NCBI GenBank assembly: GCA_006226375.1
Contig: SBHC01000083.1
Coordinates: 45,917-109,916 of the forward strand
Direction: 5' to 3'
Length of the DNA: 64,000 nucleotides
Source: Deltaproteobacteria bacterium
GTDB taxonomy: Bacteria; Myxococcota_C; UBA6777
Both the position numbers and the translations under genes were made by a program. This document shows, piece by piece, positions 18,976-27,629 of the stretch; position 1 is the stretch's first letter, and each line of letters starts with the position of its first letter. The notes under the pieces are model-generated. The model saw only the letters and a list, made by a program, of their open reading frames with translations, was not told the origin of the DNA and searched no databases.

Positions 18976-19118
18976 TCAAAAAAATGTTTTTTTTGTACTG
19001 CTCGATTTTTCAAGACATTTCTTGTTCTGGGAGAGAGGGTTTCCAGGCGCAGTACGAAGAAAAACAGGGTGGAACATGAAAATGGAGTGACAAAAAGGGC
19101 GAAAATAGGGGAGGGCGA

Positions 19119-20138
19119 TCAGTCGGAGCAACGAGGGCAGTGGAGCGCCAGATCACTGGTGGGAACGATATGGTAGCGTTCTGTCTCGCATTGTTCGCAG
19201 CGAAGGGCCTCAAATTGTTCAACAATGGGGTTCCAGATCCAGCTTACATTGCGGCTCTCTTTGCGCAGACGAATGTTGTAATCGACTCTCGTGATCGGAA
19301 TCGTCACGCGAAGCGCGGCCAGGGGCTGCGTATGCAGCGTAATGGGGTAGCGAGCAGGGATGGCCTGGAGCGTCTCTTTGTATTGCTCTTCGGCTTCCTG
19401 AAGGGCTTGTAGGGTAGGTCCTGGATCCTGGGAGGGATCGTCCCGGAGTGGCTGCAAGAGGGCCTTTCGTTCCCGTCGGTGCAGGCGTTCTTGGCGCCGT
19501 CGCTCCAGCGAGATCGACTGATGAATGCGCTGAGCAAAGGGTTCGATGGCTTTGTCGATGAGTGGATCCAAGGATTGTTGCAGGTGGTTATAAATGCGAG
19601 GGAACGGTGTCTTCCAGAATTGAGGGGAGACCTTCTTGTGAGGCCAGCTGGCGATCTCGTCGGTCAACCAGGGGGATTTGACTAGCGTCTCTTCGTTACA
19701 GGCGAACGAGAGGATATCGCTGTAGCTGTTTTCCTGGCAGTGGGCGTCCAATTGGAAGTGCATCAGCAGGTAGGTGCAGTGGCTTGTATAGATGCGATCG
19801 ATCTCGCCGATGCCTTGGCTGAGTTGGACCGTTCGTTGGAACACATTCCGGAGGCCGCCGCTGCGGCTGGTGAGATCGGTAAGCTCCAGGTGTGTGAGCC
19901 GTCCGTCTTGTTGGATGTGATCAAACAAGTGTTCAAGGACTGGATGTTCGTAATTCAGAACATCTCCGTCCTTTTCAGAGCCCGGTAACTTCAGCGTGAG
20001 CTCTTCCTCGGAGACCAACGCCTGGGCCAGGTGGCTGGGGAGCAAGCATTGGAGAAGCTCGTCCTGTGGATCGACGACAGCACCCGAAGCGATCAAGGCC
20101 TGGGATACATACGAATACAGTGGGGTTTTCTCTGACAT
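19119..20138 (-). CDS. Hypothetical protein with C-terminal zinc ribbon, partner of SNF2-like gene
   Basis: Unrecognised protein of 339 residues without signal peptide or membrane helix. The middle third is a charged helical region (ERRRQERLHRRERKALLQ). The last 40 residues carry CEQC and CPRC pairs about 20 residues apart, a zinc-ribbon arrangement. It starts 21 bases after the SNF2-like gene's stop, so the two are surely co-transcribed and probably act together. The combined length (about 930 residues) is near that of single-chain RapA/HepA-like SNF2 proteins, so the pair may descend from one split gene; this is inference. Confidence 0.75.
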   Translation of the reverse strand: MSEKTPLYSYVSQALIASGAVVDPQDELLQCLLPSHLAQALVSEEELTLKLPGSEKDGDVLNYEHPVLEHLFDHIQQDGRLTHLELTDLTSRSGGLRNVFQRTVQLSQGIGEIDRIYTSHCTYLLMHFQLDAHCQENSYSDILSFACNEETLVKSPWLTDEIASWPHKKVSPQFWKTPFPRIYNHLQQSLDPLIDKAIEPFAQRIHQSISLERRRQERLHRRERKALLQPLRDDPSQDPGPTLQALQEAEEQYKETLQAIPARYPITLHTQPLAALRVTIPITRVDYNIRLRKESRNVSWIWNPIVEQFEALRCEQCETERYHIVPTSDLALHCPRCSD

Positions 20139-20159
20139 GGCTCACGTTTGTACTGAAGG

Positions 20160-21941
20160 TTAAAGGGCGTAGTCATCCAAGAACAGGCGCTGGTTCAGGT
20201 CGAGGATGCGACGGAAATCTTTCCGGGCAGACAGATAAACCTTGGACAAAGAGCCAAAGAAATCGTCGTTGCTCTTGCGGTGAATCCATCCCCACATCAG
20301 GCGGGTCGATTGGGATTCTTCGTCCACAAAGTTGGCGATCTGCGTCATCTCTTCTGGAAGCAAAGACTCCGGCTTGAGGCGCATCTGAAACTCGGTCCAC
20401 CAGGCTCTCTCGGGACTCTGCTGCGGCTCAAACACCCGGACATGACGAACCGATTGGCTCGGACGCAACATCCAGTGAGACCGCGCGTCGATCACTTCAG
20501 GGAGCCAGGGAAGATCAAAGTGGATGACGAAGTCGATATCTCCGTGGACTTCGGGGATCTCGTGGTCACTGGCCACAAACACCCGACCTTCCGGGCCTGT
20601 GTTGGGTTGCCAATCCTCTTCCAGCTTCTCAAGCAGCAGCTGTTGTGTGGCTGTGTGATGGCAAAAGATGATGTACCGAGCCCGTGGGTTCTCCTGCAAC
20701 CAGGCCGCGATCTGACGAACCCTTGGATCTTTCGCTGCGACGCTGGACGCTCGATTCTTGAGTCCATCAAGCTTGTTCTTGTGCTCGTCCCACTCGTCAG
20801 ACTGTCCAAGGTCGGAGAGGGCCTCGTGGGTCGCTGCAGCGCTGCAGAGAGACGCCTTCAGAAGCGGCGTGAGCGTCTTGGCTTGGGCGGAAAGCTCGGG
20901 AACCTCGCCCTCTTCGTTGGGTTGGAAGTCGTCTTGGGTTTCTGCTTTAAGCCAGTTCCAGATCTCGTGACGCATTTGGGTGGTGGCGCTGTTGAACTCG
21001 ATCTCTTGGGTTTTCCACTGCCGTTCAGGCCAGGGGAGAGCGGTGGTCGTCACAAGGTTGCGTTGGGCGACGGGCTTAAGGAAGTCACGCATAAACTTCC
21101 GGGTGTCGGGCGTAATGTCGGCGTCGGCGCCTCCCAGCTCTCGCTTGAGTCGAGCGGCTGGAGGAAGCTCGGGAACGCCCAACAGCGCGAGGTATCCGTG
21201 AAGTTCGCCGGGTTGGGTCAAGAAGGGAAGAGACTCTTGCAGCAAGAGGTACTGTGGCGAGAGGTTCAAGAGGTTGCGCCACGGTTTGCTTCTTCGCTTG
21301 CGCAGCGGTCCTGCGTGGGCGACTGCAATCAGTGGATAGGGCACGCCTTCCAGCTGCTCCGGCTCAAACGACTCGTCCAAGGCGTCGAGAGGCAACAACA
21401 TGTGCTCCGGAAGAGGTTGTTCGGTCGGCCACTCTTCTGCGACGGTGCAAGGAAAGCCTAGCAACGTTTGGAATTGTGTCTTCCAAAACCCAAGAAGGGG
21501 GCGAGGGACCACCAGCAAGGTTCGGGCAACCAGACCTCGCATGATGTACTCCGAAAGGGTCAAGGCAAGGCCCAGATCCGAAGCCAACCCCGGCTCATGG
21601 CAGAGCAGGGTGCGTCCGTGCATACGACGCAAGGTCTGACGAATCCCCTCCAACAAATGTGACCAGGCCGAAGGGGTTCCCAGTTGGCGCGTTGCCAACA
21701 ATCGATGCAGCCGACTCTCCAGACGGAAACGCTCCGATTGAAGGGTCAGTTGGTACATCTCCAAGCTGTCGGTGCCTTCGTTGTCTGCGAGTCGCTTGAG
21801 CAAGGGCACAGACACATCGGCAAAGTGTATCTCACGAGAGGGAGGGTCCAACTTAATATTGGGTGGGGACAGCAGCTCTTTGAGCTGCTTCTTGGTGAGT
21901 GTCTGGCTTGTTGAACCGGCGGATGTTTCGGAAGAACTCAT
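20160..21941 (-). CDS. SNF2/HepA-like protein lacking ATPase motifs (predicted pseudo-helicase)
   Basis: Protein of 593 residues aligning along its length with SNF2-family helicases such as RapA/HepA. Where family members have a DE-GLGKT P-loop, this protein has LLCHEPGLASDLGLA. Motif Ia is kept (ARTLLVVPRPLLGFW). The DEAH box position reads IAVAHAGPLRK and motif III LLLQESLPFL. In the second lobe, ARYIIFCHHTATQQLLLEKL (motif IV) is kept, and DFVIHFDLPWLPEVIDARSHW stands where the arginine-finger QR-GR motif belongs. ATP hydrolysis is therefore unlikely; a scaffold or nucleic-acid-binding role is inferred. The ATG at 21941 has GGAG five bases upstream; an in-frame codon at 22001 is less likely. 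Confidence 0.75.
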   Translation of the reverse strand: MSSSETSAGSTSQTLTKKQLKELLSPPNIKLDPPSREIHFADVSVPLLKRLADNEGTDSLEMYQLTLQSERFRLESRLHRLLATRQLGTPSAWSHLLEGIRQTLRRMHGRTLLCHEPGLASDLGLALTLSEYIMRGLVARTLLVVPRPLLGFWKTQFQTLLGFPCTVAEEWPTEQPLPEHMLLPLDALDESFEPEQLEGVPYPLIAVAHAGPLRKRRSKPWRNLLNLSPQYLLLQESLPFLTQPGELHGYLALLGVPELPPAARLKRELGGADADITPDTRKFMRDFLKPVAQRNLVTTTALPWPERQWKTQEIEFNSATTQMRHEIWNWLKAETQDDFQPNEEGEVPELSAQAKTLTPLLKASLCSAAATHEALSDLGQSDEWDEHKNKLDGLKNRASSVAAKDPRVRQIAAWLQENPRARYIIFCHHTATQQLLLEKLEEDWQPNTGPEGRVFVASDHEIPEVHGDIDFVIHFDLPWLPEVIDARSHWMLRPSQSVRHVRVFEPQQSPERAWWTEFQMRLKPESLLPEEMTQIANFVDEESQSTRLMWGWIHRKSNDDFFGSLSKVYLSARKDFRRILDLNQRLFLDDYAL

Positions 21942-22084
21942 AGGGGCTCCATCGGTAAATGGACGTAACGGGAGAGCCAAAGGTGGTCCCAAAGAAGGCA
22001 ACAGTCTACCAACGTTCTCTATTGTCTGGCAAAGAAAATAAGGCTTGTTGGTGCGATGGCAAGAAGAGAAGGTGGAATGTGGAG

Positions 22085-22120
22085 CAAAAGACAGAAAGAG
22101 CGGGCTGAAGCGTCAGCCCG
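22085..22120 (-). terminator. Intrinsic terminator of the RNase E gene
   Basis: On the minus strand an 8-bp perfect stem, CGGGCTGA/TCAGCCCG, with a 4-base loop is followed by a T-rich stretch (CTCTTTCTGTCTTTT). It lies 32 bases after the stop of the ribonuclease gene. Confidence 0.75.
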
Positions 22121-22151
22121 TTCGTAGAGAGAGGCTAGAGGTCGGCGTTCT

Positions 22152-24719
22152 TTAGGAAGAGACGCTGTAGTACTTCTGACGGAACGCGCTGGGGGTGCGC
22201 TTGTAGCCTTGCGCCTGGAATTGACGGTGGGCTTCCACCAGAGGCAGGTGACGCAACGAAGCAATGACCGAGAGCTCTTCTTCCGTCCATCGTGAGCCAC
22301 GTGCACGTGACGAGCTGGAAGAGGAAGACTTCGCTGCTGCTTGGGGCTTGGGTGTGCTCTCTGTCGCCTTGGGCGTGCTCTCTGTCGCCTTGGGCGTGTT
22401 CTGGGCCTTGGGTGTGCTCTCTGTCGCCTTGGGCTCCACTGCGGCAACATCGGCCTCCGAAGAGCTTGAGCCTCGTCGTGGACGACGTCTGGGAGAGCGC
22501 GCAGAAACTGGCGCTGCGGAGTCCGAACGGTTGGGACCTGGGCGGCCCGGAACTGGACGGGTGCGACCCCGACGGGGACGACGCGACGAGTGACCGTTCA
22601 ACGGTGCTTCTTCTTCTTGGGAAGCTTGTTTGACTTCGGCCTGGGCAGGAGCCGCTTTGGCGTTGGCTCGAACCCGAGTGGTCCCGTTGGCCCGGCTTTG
22701 CAGTTTGGGCTTCGCAACAGTAACCGGTGGCTGGTTGGGCTGATCGGAGGCCCAAGCGAGCACCTCGTCCTTGGTCTTGGCTTCCTGGTTGGTTGGCAGG
22801 TGTTCCATGAACCAAGGCAGCGCCACATCGACGCTGGGGGAGGTTCTGTTGGAACGCGAAGACCTGGACCTGGAGCGCTCACCTCGATGGCTGTCTCGAT
22901 CTCGGCGTTCCGAGCGACTGTCAGAGCGACGGTCCGAACGGTCGTCCGAGCGACGATCCGAACGGCTGTCCGAGCGATGGTCCGAACGGCTGTCAGAGCG
23001 ATGGTCCGGGCGGCTGTCAGAGCGATGGTCCGAACGGCTGTCAGAGCGACGATCGGAGCGGCTGTCGAGGTGGTTGTCCTCCGACGATTCCACGCGTTGC
23101 ACGGTGTGCTCTGTTCGCTCTGGCTCTGAGACGGGCGCCTCAGCTTCGGGTGCCGGAGCGGGTCTTGTCGGTACAGACTGTGCTGCAGCCAGGGAACTGA
23201 CAGGCTTGCGTTGTGGTTGGCGACGACGCTTGGGAGCCGACTGCCGTGGATGAAGAACGAGGTCTTGCTCCAGGTTGATCGCCGCATTGTCGCGCGGTTT
23301 GATCATGATCAGGCAGTCGTGCTTCTCTTCCAACTCAGCGATTCGGGTGCGCTTGTGGTTGAGGAGGTACATCGCCACGTCGTGTGGAAGGGACGCGGTG
23401 ATCTTTTCGTATTGTTCGCCCGCTGCCAGCAGCTGGAATTGGCGCAAAACGCCAACCGCCGCGCTCTCTGCGTTCGGCACTTTTCCGGTTCCGCTGCAGG
23501 AGGAGCATTCGGTGAAGAAGGCAAATCCTTTGGCGTCACGGATGCGTTGGCGAGACAGGGTCAAGAGACCAAAGTACGAGGAGATTCGACCCACTTTGAC
23601 GCGAGCTTTGTCACCTTTGATGGCCTGACGGACCGCACGTTCCACGCCGCGGTTGTGTTTGCCCTGTCGCATCCCGATGAAGTCGATCACGACCAAGCCA
23701 CCGAGGTCACGGAGGCGAAGTTGGCGAACAATCTCTTCGGCTGCTTCCAGGTTGGTCTTGTAGGCGGTCTCTTCGGTGTTGTCGCTTTGGGTCTTGCCCG
23801 AGTTCACGTCGATGGCGACCAACGCTTCGGTGCTATCGAAGACAATCGAACCACCAGAAGGCAACGGAATCTTGCGCTGGTACAGCTGGGAGAGCTGCTC
23901 TTCGATGTTGTGCGCGATGAACAGCGGCATATCATCGTTGTAGTGCTTCACCACATTGTCTTGGTGGGGCATGACAGCGTCGAAGTAGGTTGAGGCGCGC
24001 TCGTAGGCGTCTTCTTCGTCGATGTAGATGGCTTCCACATCGTCGTTGTAGTAGTCGCGGATCATGCGCTGCAGCAGGTCGCCGTCCTCAAAGATCAGGC
24101 CGGCACGGGGGCCACGACGGGCTGCGTTTTGGATGTTGCCCCAAAGGCGACTGAGGATTTCCAGGTCGCGGGAGAGGTCTTCACGAGTCATTCCGCTTCC
24201 TGCGGTTCGGACGATGAAGCCTTCGTTGTTGGGGGTTGAAATTCCTTCAATCACTTCCCGCAACGCGCGGCGCTCGCTTTGGTTTTCGATCTTGCGCGAG
24301 ATGCCGGTCTTGTTCGACATCGGCATGAACACCAGGTAGCGACCGGGGAGGGTGCAATACGTGGTTAACGCAGCGCCTTTGTTGCCAATTTCTTCACGAA
24401 CCACCTGAACCAGAACCGTCTGGCCCTTGCGGATCATCTGCGCCACGTTGTTGCTGTCTTCTTTGTTGGCGGAGTCTTGGTTGAAGAAGCTGGGGTGAAT
24501 TTCACCGAAGGGAAGGAAGCCGTGGCGGTTGGCGCCGTACTCGACAAAGGCTGCCTGAATGGAAGGTTCAATCTGGACAATGTATCCGCGATAGATATTG
24601 TTGCGATTCTTTTCGCGGGTTTGGGTCTCTATGTCAAACTCAACCACTTTTCCATCTTCAACAATGGTTGCCCGGATTTCTTCGGGCTCTGTCATGTTGA
24701 AGAGCATCTGTTTTGGCAT
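22152..24719 (-). CDS. rne: Ribonuclease E/G family protein with SR-like repeats and Myb/SANT-like C-terminus
   Basis: Endoribonuclease of 855 residues for mRNA decay and rRNA processing. The N-terminus has the S1 domain (NIYRGYIVQIEPSIQAAFVE, HGFLPFGEI). Metal-binding Asp residues are in AIDVNSGKT and GGLVVIDFIGM; the second motif has Gly where E. coli has Asp349, but the catalytic Asp346 equivalent is kept. The zinc-link CSSCSGTG follows near residue 405. The second half is disordered: a roughly 70-residue Arg/Ser/Asp repeat (SDSRSDHRSDS type), Lys/Arg patches and a TPKATES heptad repeat. The last 45 residues (RWTEEELSVIASLRHL, then RTPSAFRQKYY) resemble a Myb/SANT helix bundle, which I do not know from RNase E. 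The tail probably scaffolds a degradosome or binds RNA. Confidence 0.93.
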   Translation of the reverse strand: MPKQMLFNMTEPEEIRATIVEDGKVVEFDIETQTREKNRNNIYRGYIVQIEPSIQAAFVEYGANRHGFLPFGEIHPSFFNQDSANKEDSNNVAQMIRKGQTVLVQVVREEIGNKGAALTTYCTLPGRYLVFMPMSNKTGISRKIENQSERRALREVIEGISTPNNEGFIVRTAGSGMTREDLSRDLEILSRLWGNIQNAARRGPRAGLIFEDGDLLQRMIRDYYNDDVEAIYIDEEDAYERASTYFDAVMPHQDNVVKHYNDDMPLFIAHNIEEQLSQLYQRKIPLPSGGSIVFDSTEALVAIDVNSGKTQSDNTEETAYKTNLEAAEEIVRQLRLRDLGGLVVIDFIGMRQGKHNRGVERAVRQAIKGDKARVKVGRISSYFGLLTLSRQRIRDAKGFAFFTECSSCSGTGKVPNAESAAVGVLRQFQLLAAGEQYEKITASLPHDVAMYLLNHKRTRIAELEEKHDCLIMIKPRDNAAINLEQDLVLHPRQSAPKRRRQPQRKPVSSLAAAQSVPTRPAPAPEAEAPVSEPERTEHTVQRVESSEDNHLDSRSDRRSDSRSDHRSDSRPDHRSDSRSDHRSDSRSDRRSDDRSDRRSDSRSERRDRDSHRGERSRSRSSRSNRTSPSVDVALPWFMEHLPTNQEAKTKDEVLAWASDQPNQPPVTVAKPKLQSRANGTTRVRANAKAAPAQAEVKQASQEEEAPLNGHSSRRPRRGRTRPVPGRPGPNRSDSAAPVSARSPRRRPRRGSSSSEADVAAVEPKATESTPKAQNTPKATESTPKATESTPKPQAAAKSSSSSSSRARGSRWTEEELSVIASLRHLPLVEAHRQFQAQGYKRTPSAFRQKYYSVSS
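22348..22436. repeat. 21-base repeats encoding TPKATES heptads
   Basis: Coding repeat inside the RNase E gene: about four near-identical 21-base units (plus strand TTGGGCGTGCTCTCTGTCGC and variants) give repeated TPKATES on the minus strand. Likely expands and contracts by slippage. Confidence 0.7.
22909..23070. repeat. 24-base repeats encoding Arg-Ser-Asp tract
   Basis: Coding repeat inside the RNase E gene, with a 24-base period (for example TCCGAACGGCTGTCAGAGCG at 22981, 23005 and 23029). It encodes alternating SRSD/RRSD/HRSD units. Confidence 0.75.
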
Positions 24720-25053
24720 TGATAAAACATCTCCTGAATTCGATAGACTTGCGTAACAACCGGCCTGACTCAGAGCGGCAACACATCGGATTGACTTGTC
24801 ACAGGGAGAGGTGTTGCTTATAGTGGTCAGCGGTTGGACTCAACGCCGTTCCGGGCGGAAGATTGGGCCTTCTCAGAAGCCCGCTTCTGCTCTTGCCAGT
24901 CGCCTTCTCTTTGGAAGTTCGAGGGGCAAACACACCGTACGGCGGGGTTTCTTGATTCGGTTTCTGGGGCAGGAGAATCATCCGGTCAGGGTTACAAACA
25001 CGAACCTGGGATGTCTCCCGATTTACTCTCCTTTTCACACAGCGAGGTGCTCT
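24720..25053. other. Divergent intergenic region between RNase E and lipoprotein genes
   Basis: 334 bases. It must hold promoters for both genes. A TTGACT hexamer is present at 24791 on the plus strand, but the nearest TATAGT is 22 bases away, too far for a confident sigma-70 call. An open frame runs through part of it in phase with the lipoprotein, but the protein sequence before its signal peptide looks random. Confidence 0.4.
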
Positions 25054-25512
25054 GTGCAGTTTCGATGGAAATCGACAACCCTGACGTTCCGTTTCACCGG
25101 ATTCGTCTTTTTGTTGTCATGCATTCTTCTTACAGGGTGCCGTTCTTCGTCGGCTCCCGAGCGATTGTTTGCTCAATTCCAGCAGGCTGTCGAAGCCGAG
25201 AACAAGACCAAAGTTTGGTCCATGTTGTCCAAAGCCAGTCAGCGTTCCTGGGACCAATATGCTTCACAAACCTCTCACAAGAATGGGAAACAATTGTTTC
25301 TTTCTGGGGAGATCTGGAAGCCCATGCGACTGCGTCGAGATCCGAAGCGTCGCCCAAAGATTGCAAAAGAGCAGGCCGTTCTGTTTTTCCGGAACGAGCT
25401 GGAGCAACCGGTACGTGTCGCGATGGTTCGGGAGGCTCAAGGATGGAGGGTTGCTCTTACAGCCCCTACCGTGCCTGTACCCCGTCGCGTTACACCACGT
25501 CCATCACAGTAA
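25054..25512 (+). CDS. Small lipoprotein, hypothetical
   Basis: Lipoprotein of 152 residues. The chosen GTG start, six bases after GAGG, gives a compact signal peptide ending in the lipobox LLTGC near residue 27. The mature part begins with a helical segment (ERLFAQFQQAVEAENKTKVWSM) like those in many small lipoproteins with a DUF4878/NTF2-like fold. A short beta-rich half follows, ending in a Pro/Arg tail. The longer frame to 24796 would bury the signal peptide and is rejected. Probably exported and lipid-anchored; function unknown. Confidence 0.7.
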   Translation: MQFRWKSTTLTFRFTGFVFLLSCILLTGCRSSSAPERLFAQFQQAVEAENKTKVWSMLSKASQRSWDQYASQTSHKNGKQLFLSGEIWKPMRLRRDPKRRPKIAKEQAVLFFRNELEQPVRVAMVREAQGWRVALTAPTVPVPRRVTPRPSQ

Positions 25513-25658
25513 TATCCGACCCGTTTGCACAACGCAAGACCTTTGCATCGGTTTGCTTTCCCTGTTCCTGACTGTATCTGTTGATTGTGCCGAACATCGC
25601 GTGGTTTTGTGATGGTGTGGTCTCAGAAAGAAAACGGGGGATGAAATGCTGAGGTTCG

Positions 25659-27470
25659 TTACTTTTTCGTGAGATTGTCATCCCACTGGTGCTGAAGACG
25701 TCGGGTGTGAACGTCTTGGACGGTCACTTGTTGTTGGTCCCCTACATTCTCCAAACGGGGGGTGGCAAACTCTTCTGTGGTGTCCACCTGCGTGGGGGCT
25801 GGCATCACAGAATCCAGCCGACGCATCTGCTCCAACTCCAACAAGGTACGAAGCTGTGCCTGCTCTTCGGCTCGCTGGGCTGCCGTCTGTTGCTCACGCT
25901 GAATCTCTTGCTGCTTCTGCGTTTCCTGAGCAACCTGGGTTCGGTTGGACCGAACGCTGTCCAAGTAGTTGTAATGGTTGAACCGAATCATATCTCGGTT
26001 GCCATGGACATCAATGACTTTGCCTGTCTTGGGGTCTTCTCCTCTGTAGCCTTTAATGTTCATGTTCCAAAGGCTGGTGGAGGGACGGTCCTTGAATACA
26101 TCGGCGAGCTTCGAGCTCAGGCTCGCGAGGTCGGATGTCCTTGATGTCGCAGGTTTCTTGAGCAGAGAGTCCAGCCGGGAGCCCAACGTCGAGAGAGAGG
26201 TCTTGGGCTTGGCAGGCTCCGTGGTGGTCTGCATTTGTGCCTTGGGCGCGGTCGTCGCAGGCGCTGGGGTTGCGACCTGGGAACGAAGAGACGCTTCAAG
26301 ATTCGTCGGCTTTGTGGTCGCCGTCGTCGAGAGGCCCTGGGCCGTTGTTGCTGTACCTGTTGTCGCTTGCTCCTGTGTCAGGGGTGCCTTCGATGTGGCG
26401 GTCAGGGGCTTGGCGTCACGTTGGGACTGTGTCTGGGACATCGCCAGTCGGGTCGCCGTCATGCTGGGCGGCGGCGTTGAAGGCTTGGGCACAGAGGTCT
26501 TGGTCTCTGTCGGCTTCTTCAAAGGAATCGCCGAGGTAGAGGAACCAATACCGCCGGTTTGCAAGCGAGACAACGGAATTGTTGCTGGCGTTGTCTCAGG
26601 AGCCGGTGCTGGCGTGGAGGGCTTGGGCACTCCGACCACGGGAGCCGCTTGCGTTGTGGGTGCCGGGGTTGAAGGCTTGGGTACGGTCGTGGTCGCTGCG
26701 GGAGTCGTCGGCTGTTGCACGGTGGGAGCGGGCTTGGCCTCCACGGGCTTGGGCGCCACAGGCTGTGCTGTGACAGGCTGAGTCTCCACAGGCTTGGTTT
26801 CTGCGGGCTTGGGCTCTGCAGGTTTGGGAGCGGGTGTCGACGTCTCTGAGGTTGGCGCGTCGTTGCTCTTGGTCTTGTCTTTGCTGGAGAAGCCGCTGAA
26901 GATGATCTCTTTGATGCCTTTGAGGCTGGCCCACTCTGACAGGCGAGAGAGGGAGAGGGCATCTTGTGCTTTGGAGAAGAGGAACGAGCTGATGGGCTTT
27001 TCGGTGCTCTTTTCCGTTTCTTTTTTGTAGTTCACATTAAACATGGGGACAAACAGGCGGGTTTCGCCTTTGTCTGTGAACTCTACATCGATTTGTCCCG
27101 TCTTCTCCAGGGCCAGCAGCTCGGTGCGGGCTTCGGAGTTGGTCAACTTCTCTGTGGGAACCTCCTCAAAGGGAGTGGCCGGTGCCTTGGCTTTTTCCAC
27201 AGGGTCCATCGGCTTGGCGGTTGGCGCCTGGGTCGGAGTTTGGCTCTGTTGGATTCCTTCACCACCCGTCAACTTCGTTGCTTCTGGGTTGTTGGTGGTG
27301 GCCTGCCGGGTGTTCTCCGTCGTGTTGAGGAGCTTCTCTGATGTTTGAGCCGTTGAGGTTGTGGTCTGCCCCTGTGTTGGCGTTGGGGTCAAGCCTTCCT
27401 TGGGCTCGTCTGGTGTTGAGACCAGTGATGTCGGCAGAGTGCTCTGGGGCGTGGATTGGATCTTTGTCAT
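25659..27470 (-). CDS. Pro/Thr-rich protein, candidate type III secretion substrate
   Basis: Unrecognised protein of 603 residues with no signal peptide or membrane helix. The first 95 residues are Ser/Thr/Pro/Gln-rich and start MTKIQSTPQST, close to the MSRINNNPSQQ and MSKINNLTPNV starts of two proteins in the T3SS cluster. A compact domain covers about 100-205 (LTNSEARTELLALEKTGQ ... GIKEIIFSGF). About 220 residues of Pro/Ala/Thr repeats follow (KPVETQPV, VPKPSTPAP). The C-terminal 170 residues contain a small globular part (LWNMNIKGYRGEDPKTGK) and a Gln/Glu-rich coiled coil. Two FliA/WhiG-like promoters upstream match the one before sctI. A secreted effector, translocator or extracellular T3SS part is inferred from these two lines; neither is proof. 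Confidence 0.72.
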   Translation of the reverse strand: MTKIQSTPQSTLPTSLVSTPDEPKEGLTPTPTQGQTTTSTAQTSEKLLNTTENTRQATTNNPEATKLTGGEGIQQSQTPTQAPTAKPMDPVEKAKAPATPFEEVPTEKLTNSEARTELLALEKTGQIDVEFTDKGETRLFVPMFNVNYKKETEKSTEKPISSFLFSKAQDALSLSRLSEWASLKGIKEIIFSGFSSKDKTKSNDAPTSETSTPAPKPAEPKPAETKPVETQPVTAQPVAPKPVEAKPAPTVQQPTTPAATTTVPKPSTPAPTTQAAPVVGVPKPSTPAPAPETTPATIPLSRLQTGGIGSSTSAIPLKKPTETKTSVPKPSTPPPSMTATRLAMSQTQSQRDAKPLTATSKAPLTQEQATTGTATTAQGLSTTATTKPTNLEASLRSQVATPAPATTAPKAQMQTTTEPAKPKTSLSTLGSRLDSLLKKPATSRTSDLASLSSKLADVFKDRPSTSLWNMNIKGYRGEDPKTGKVIDVHGNRDMIRFNHYNYLDSVRSNRTQVAQETQKQQEIQREQQTAAQRAEEQAQLRTLLELEQMRRLDSVMPAPTQVDTTEEFATPRLENVGDQQQVTVQDVHTRRLQHQWDDNLTKK

Positions 27471-27565
27471 GATCAGAGCCTTATCGCAACGAATCGTTGA
27501 AACTTATGTCGGTGTTGTCGGGAGTTGGGGCTTTGGTGTGTCATACATTCTATGATACAACAGAG

Positions 27566-27629
27566 CCTTGTTGACCTCATTATCGGTCGAAAGGGAACCT
27601 TGTTGACCTCATTATCGGTCGAAAGGGAA
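27566..27629. repeat. Perfect tandem duplication of a 32-bp unit carrying a promoter
   Basis: Two exact copies (27566-27597 and 27598-27629) of a unit beginning CCTTGTTGACCTCATTATCG and ending AAAGGGAA. Each copy carries one minus-strand ACCGATAA -10 element; see the promoter entries. Only two copies and no spacers, so this is not a CRISPR array. Confidence 0.95.
27580..27606 (-). promoter_or_regulatory. Proximal FliA/WhiG-like promoter of the 603-residue gene
   Basis: Minus-strand TCAA (27603-27606), a 15-base spacer and ACCGATAA (27580-27587). The spacing and -10 match the sigma-28 class consensus TAAA-N15-GCCGATAA. It would start a leader of about 100 bases. Confidence 0.55.

Noticed and set aside
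20280..21461. 393-codon open frame antisense to the SNF2-like gene
   Set aside because: The minus-strand frame has clear SNF2 structure and a proper start; this one shows no family motif.
22598..23287. Long open frames with Arg/Thr repeats opposite or overlapping RNase E
   Set aside because: They are products of the 24-base coding repeat being read in other frames.
24796..25053. N-terminal extension of the lipoprotein gene
   Set aside because: It would place the lipoprotein signal peptide in the middle of the protein; GTG 25054 has a good ribosome-binding site.
27566..27629. CRISPR-like direct repeats
   Set aside because: Two copies directly abutting with no spacer and no cas genes; they carry promoter elements instead.
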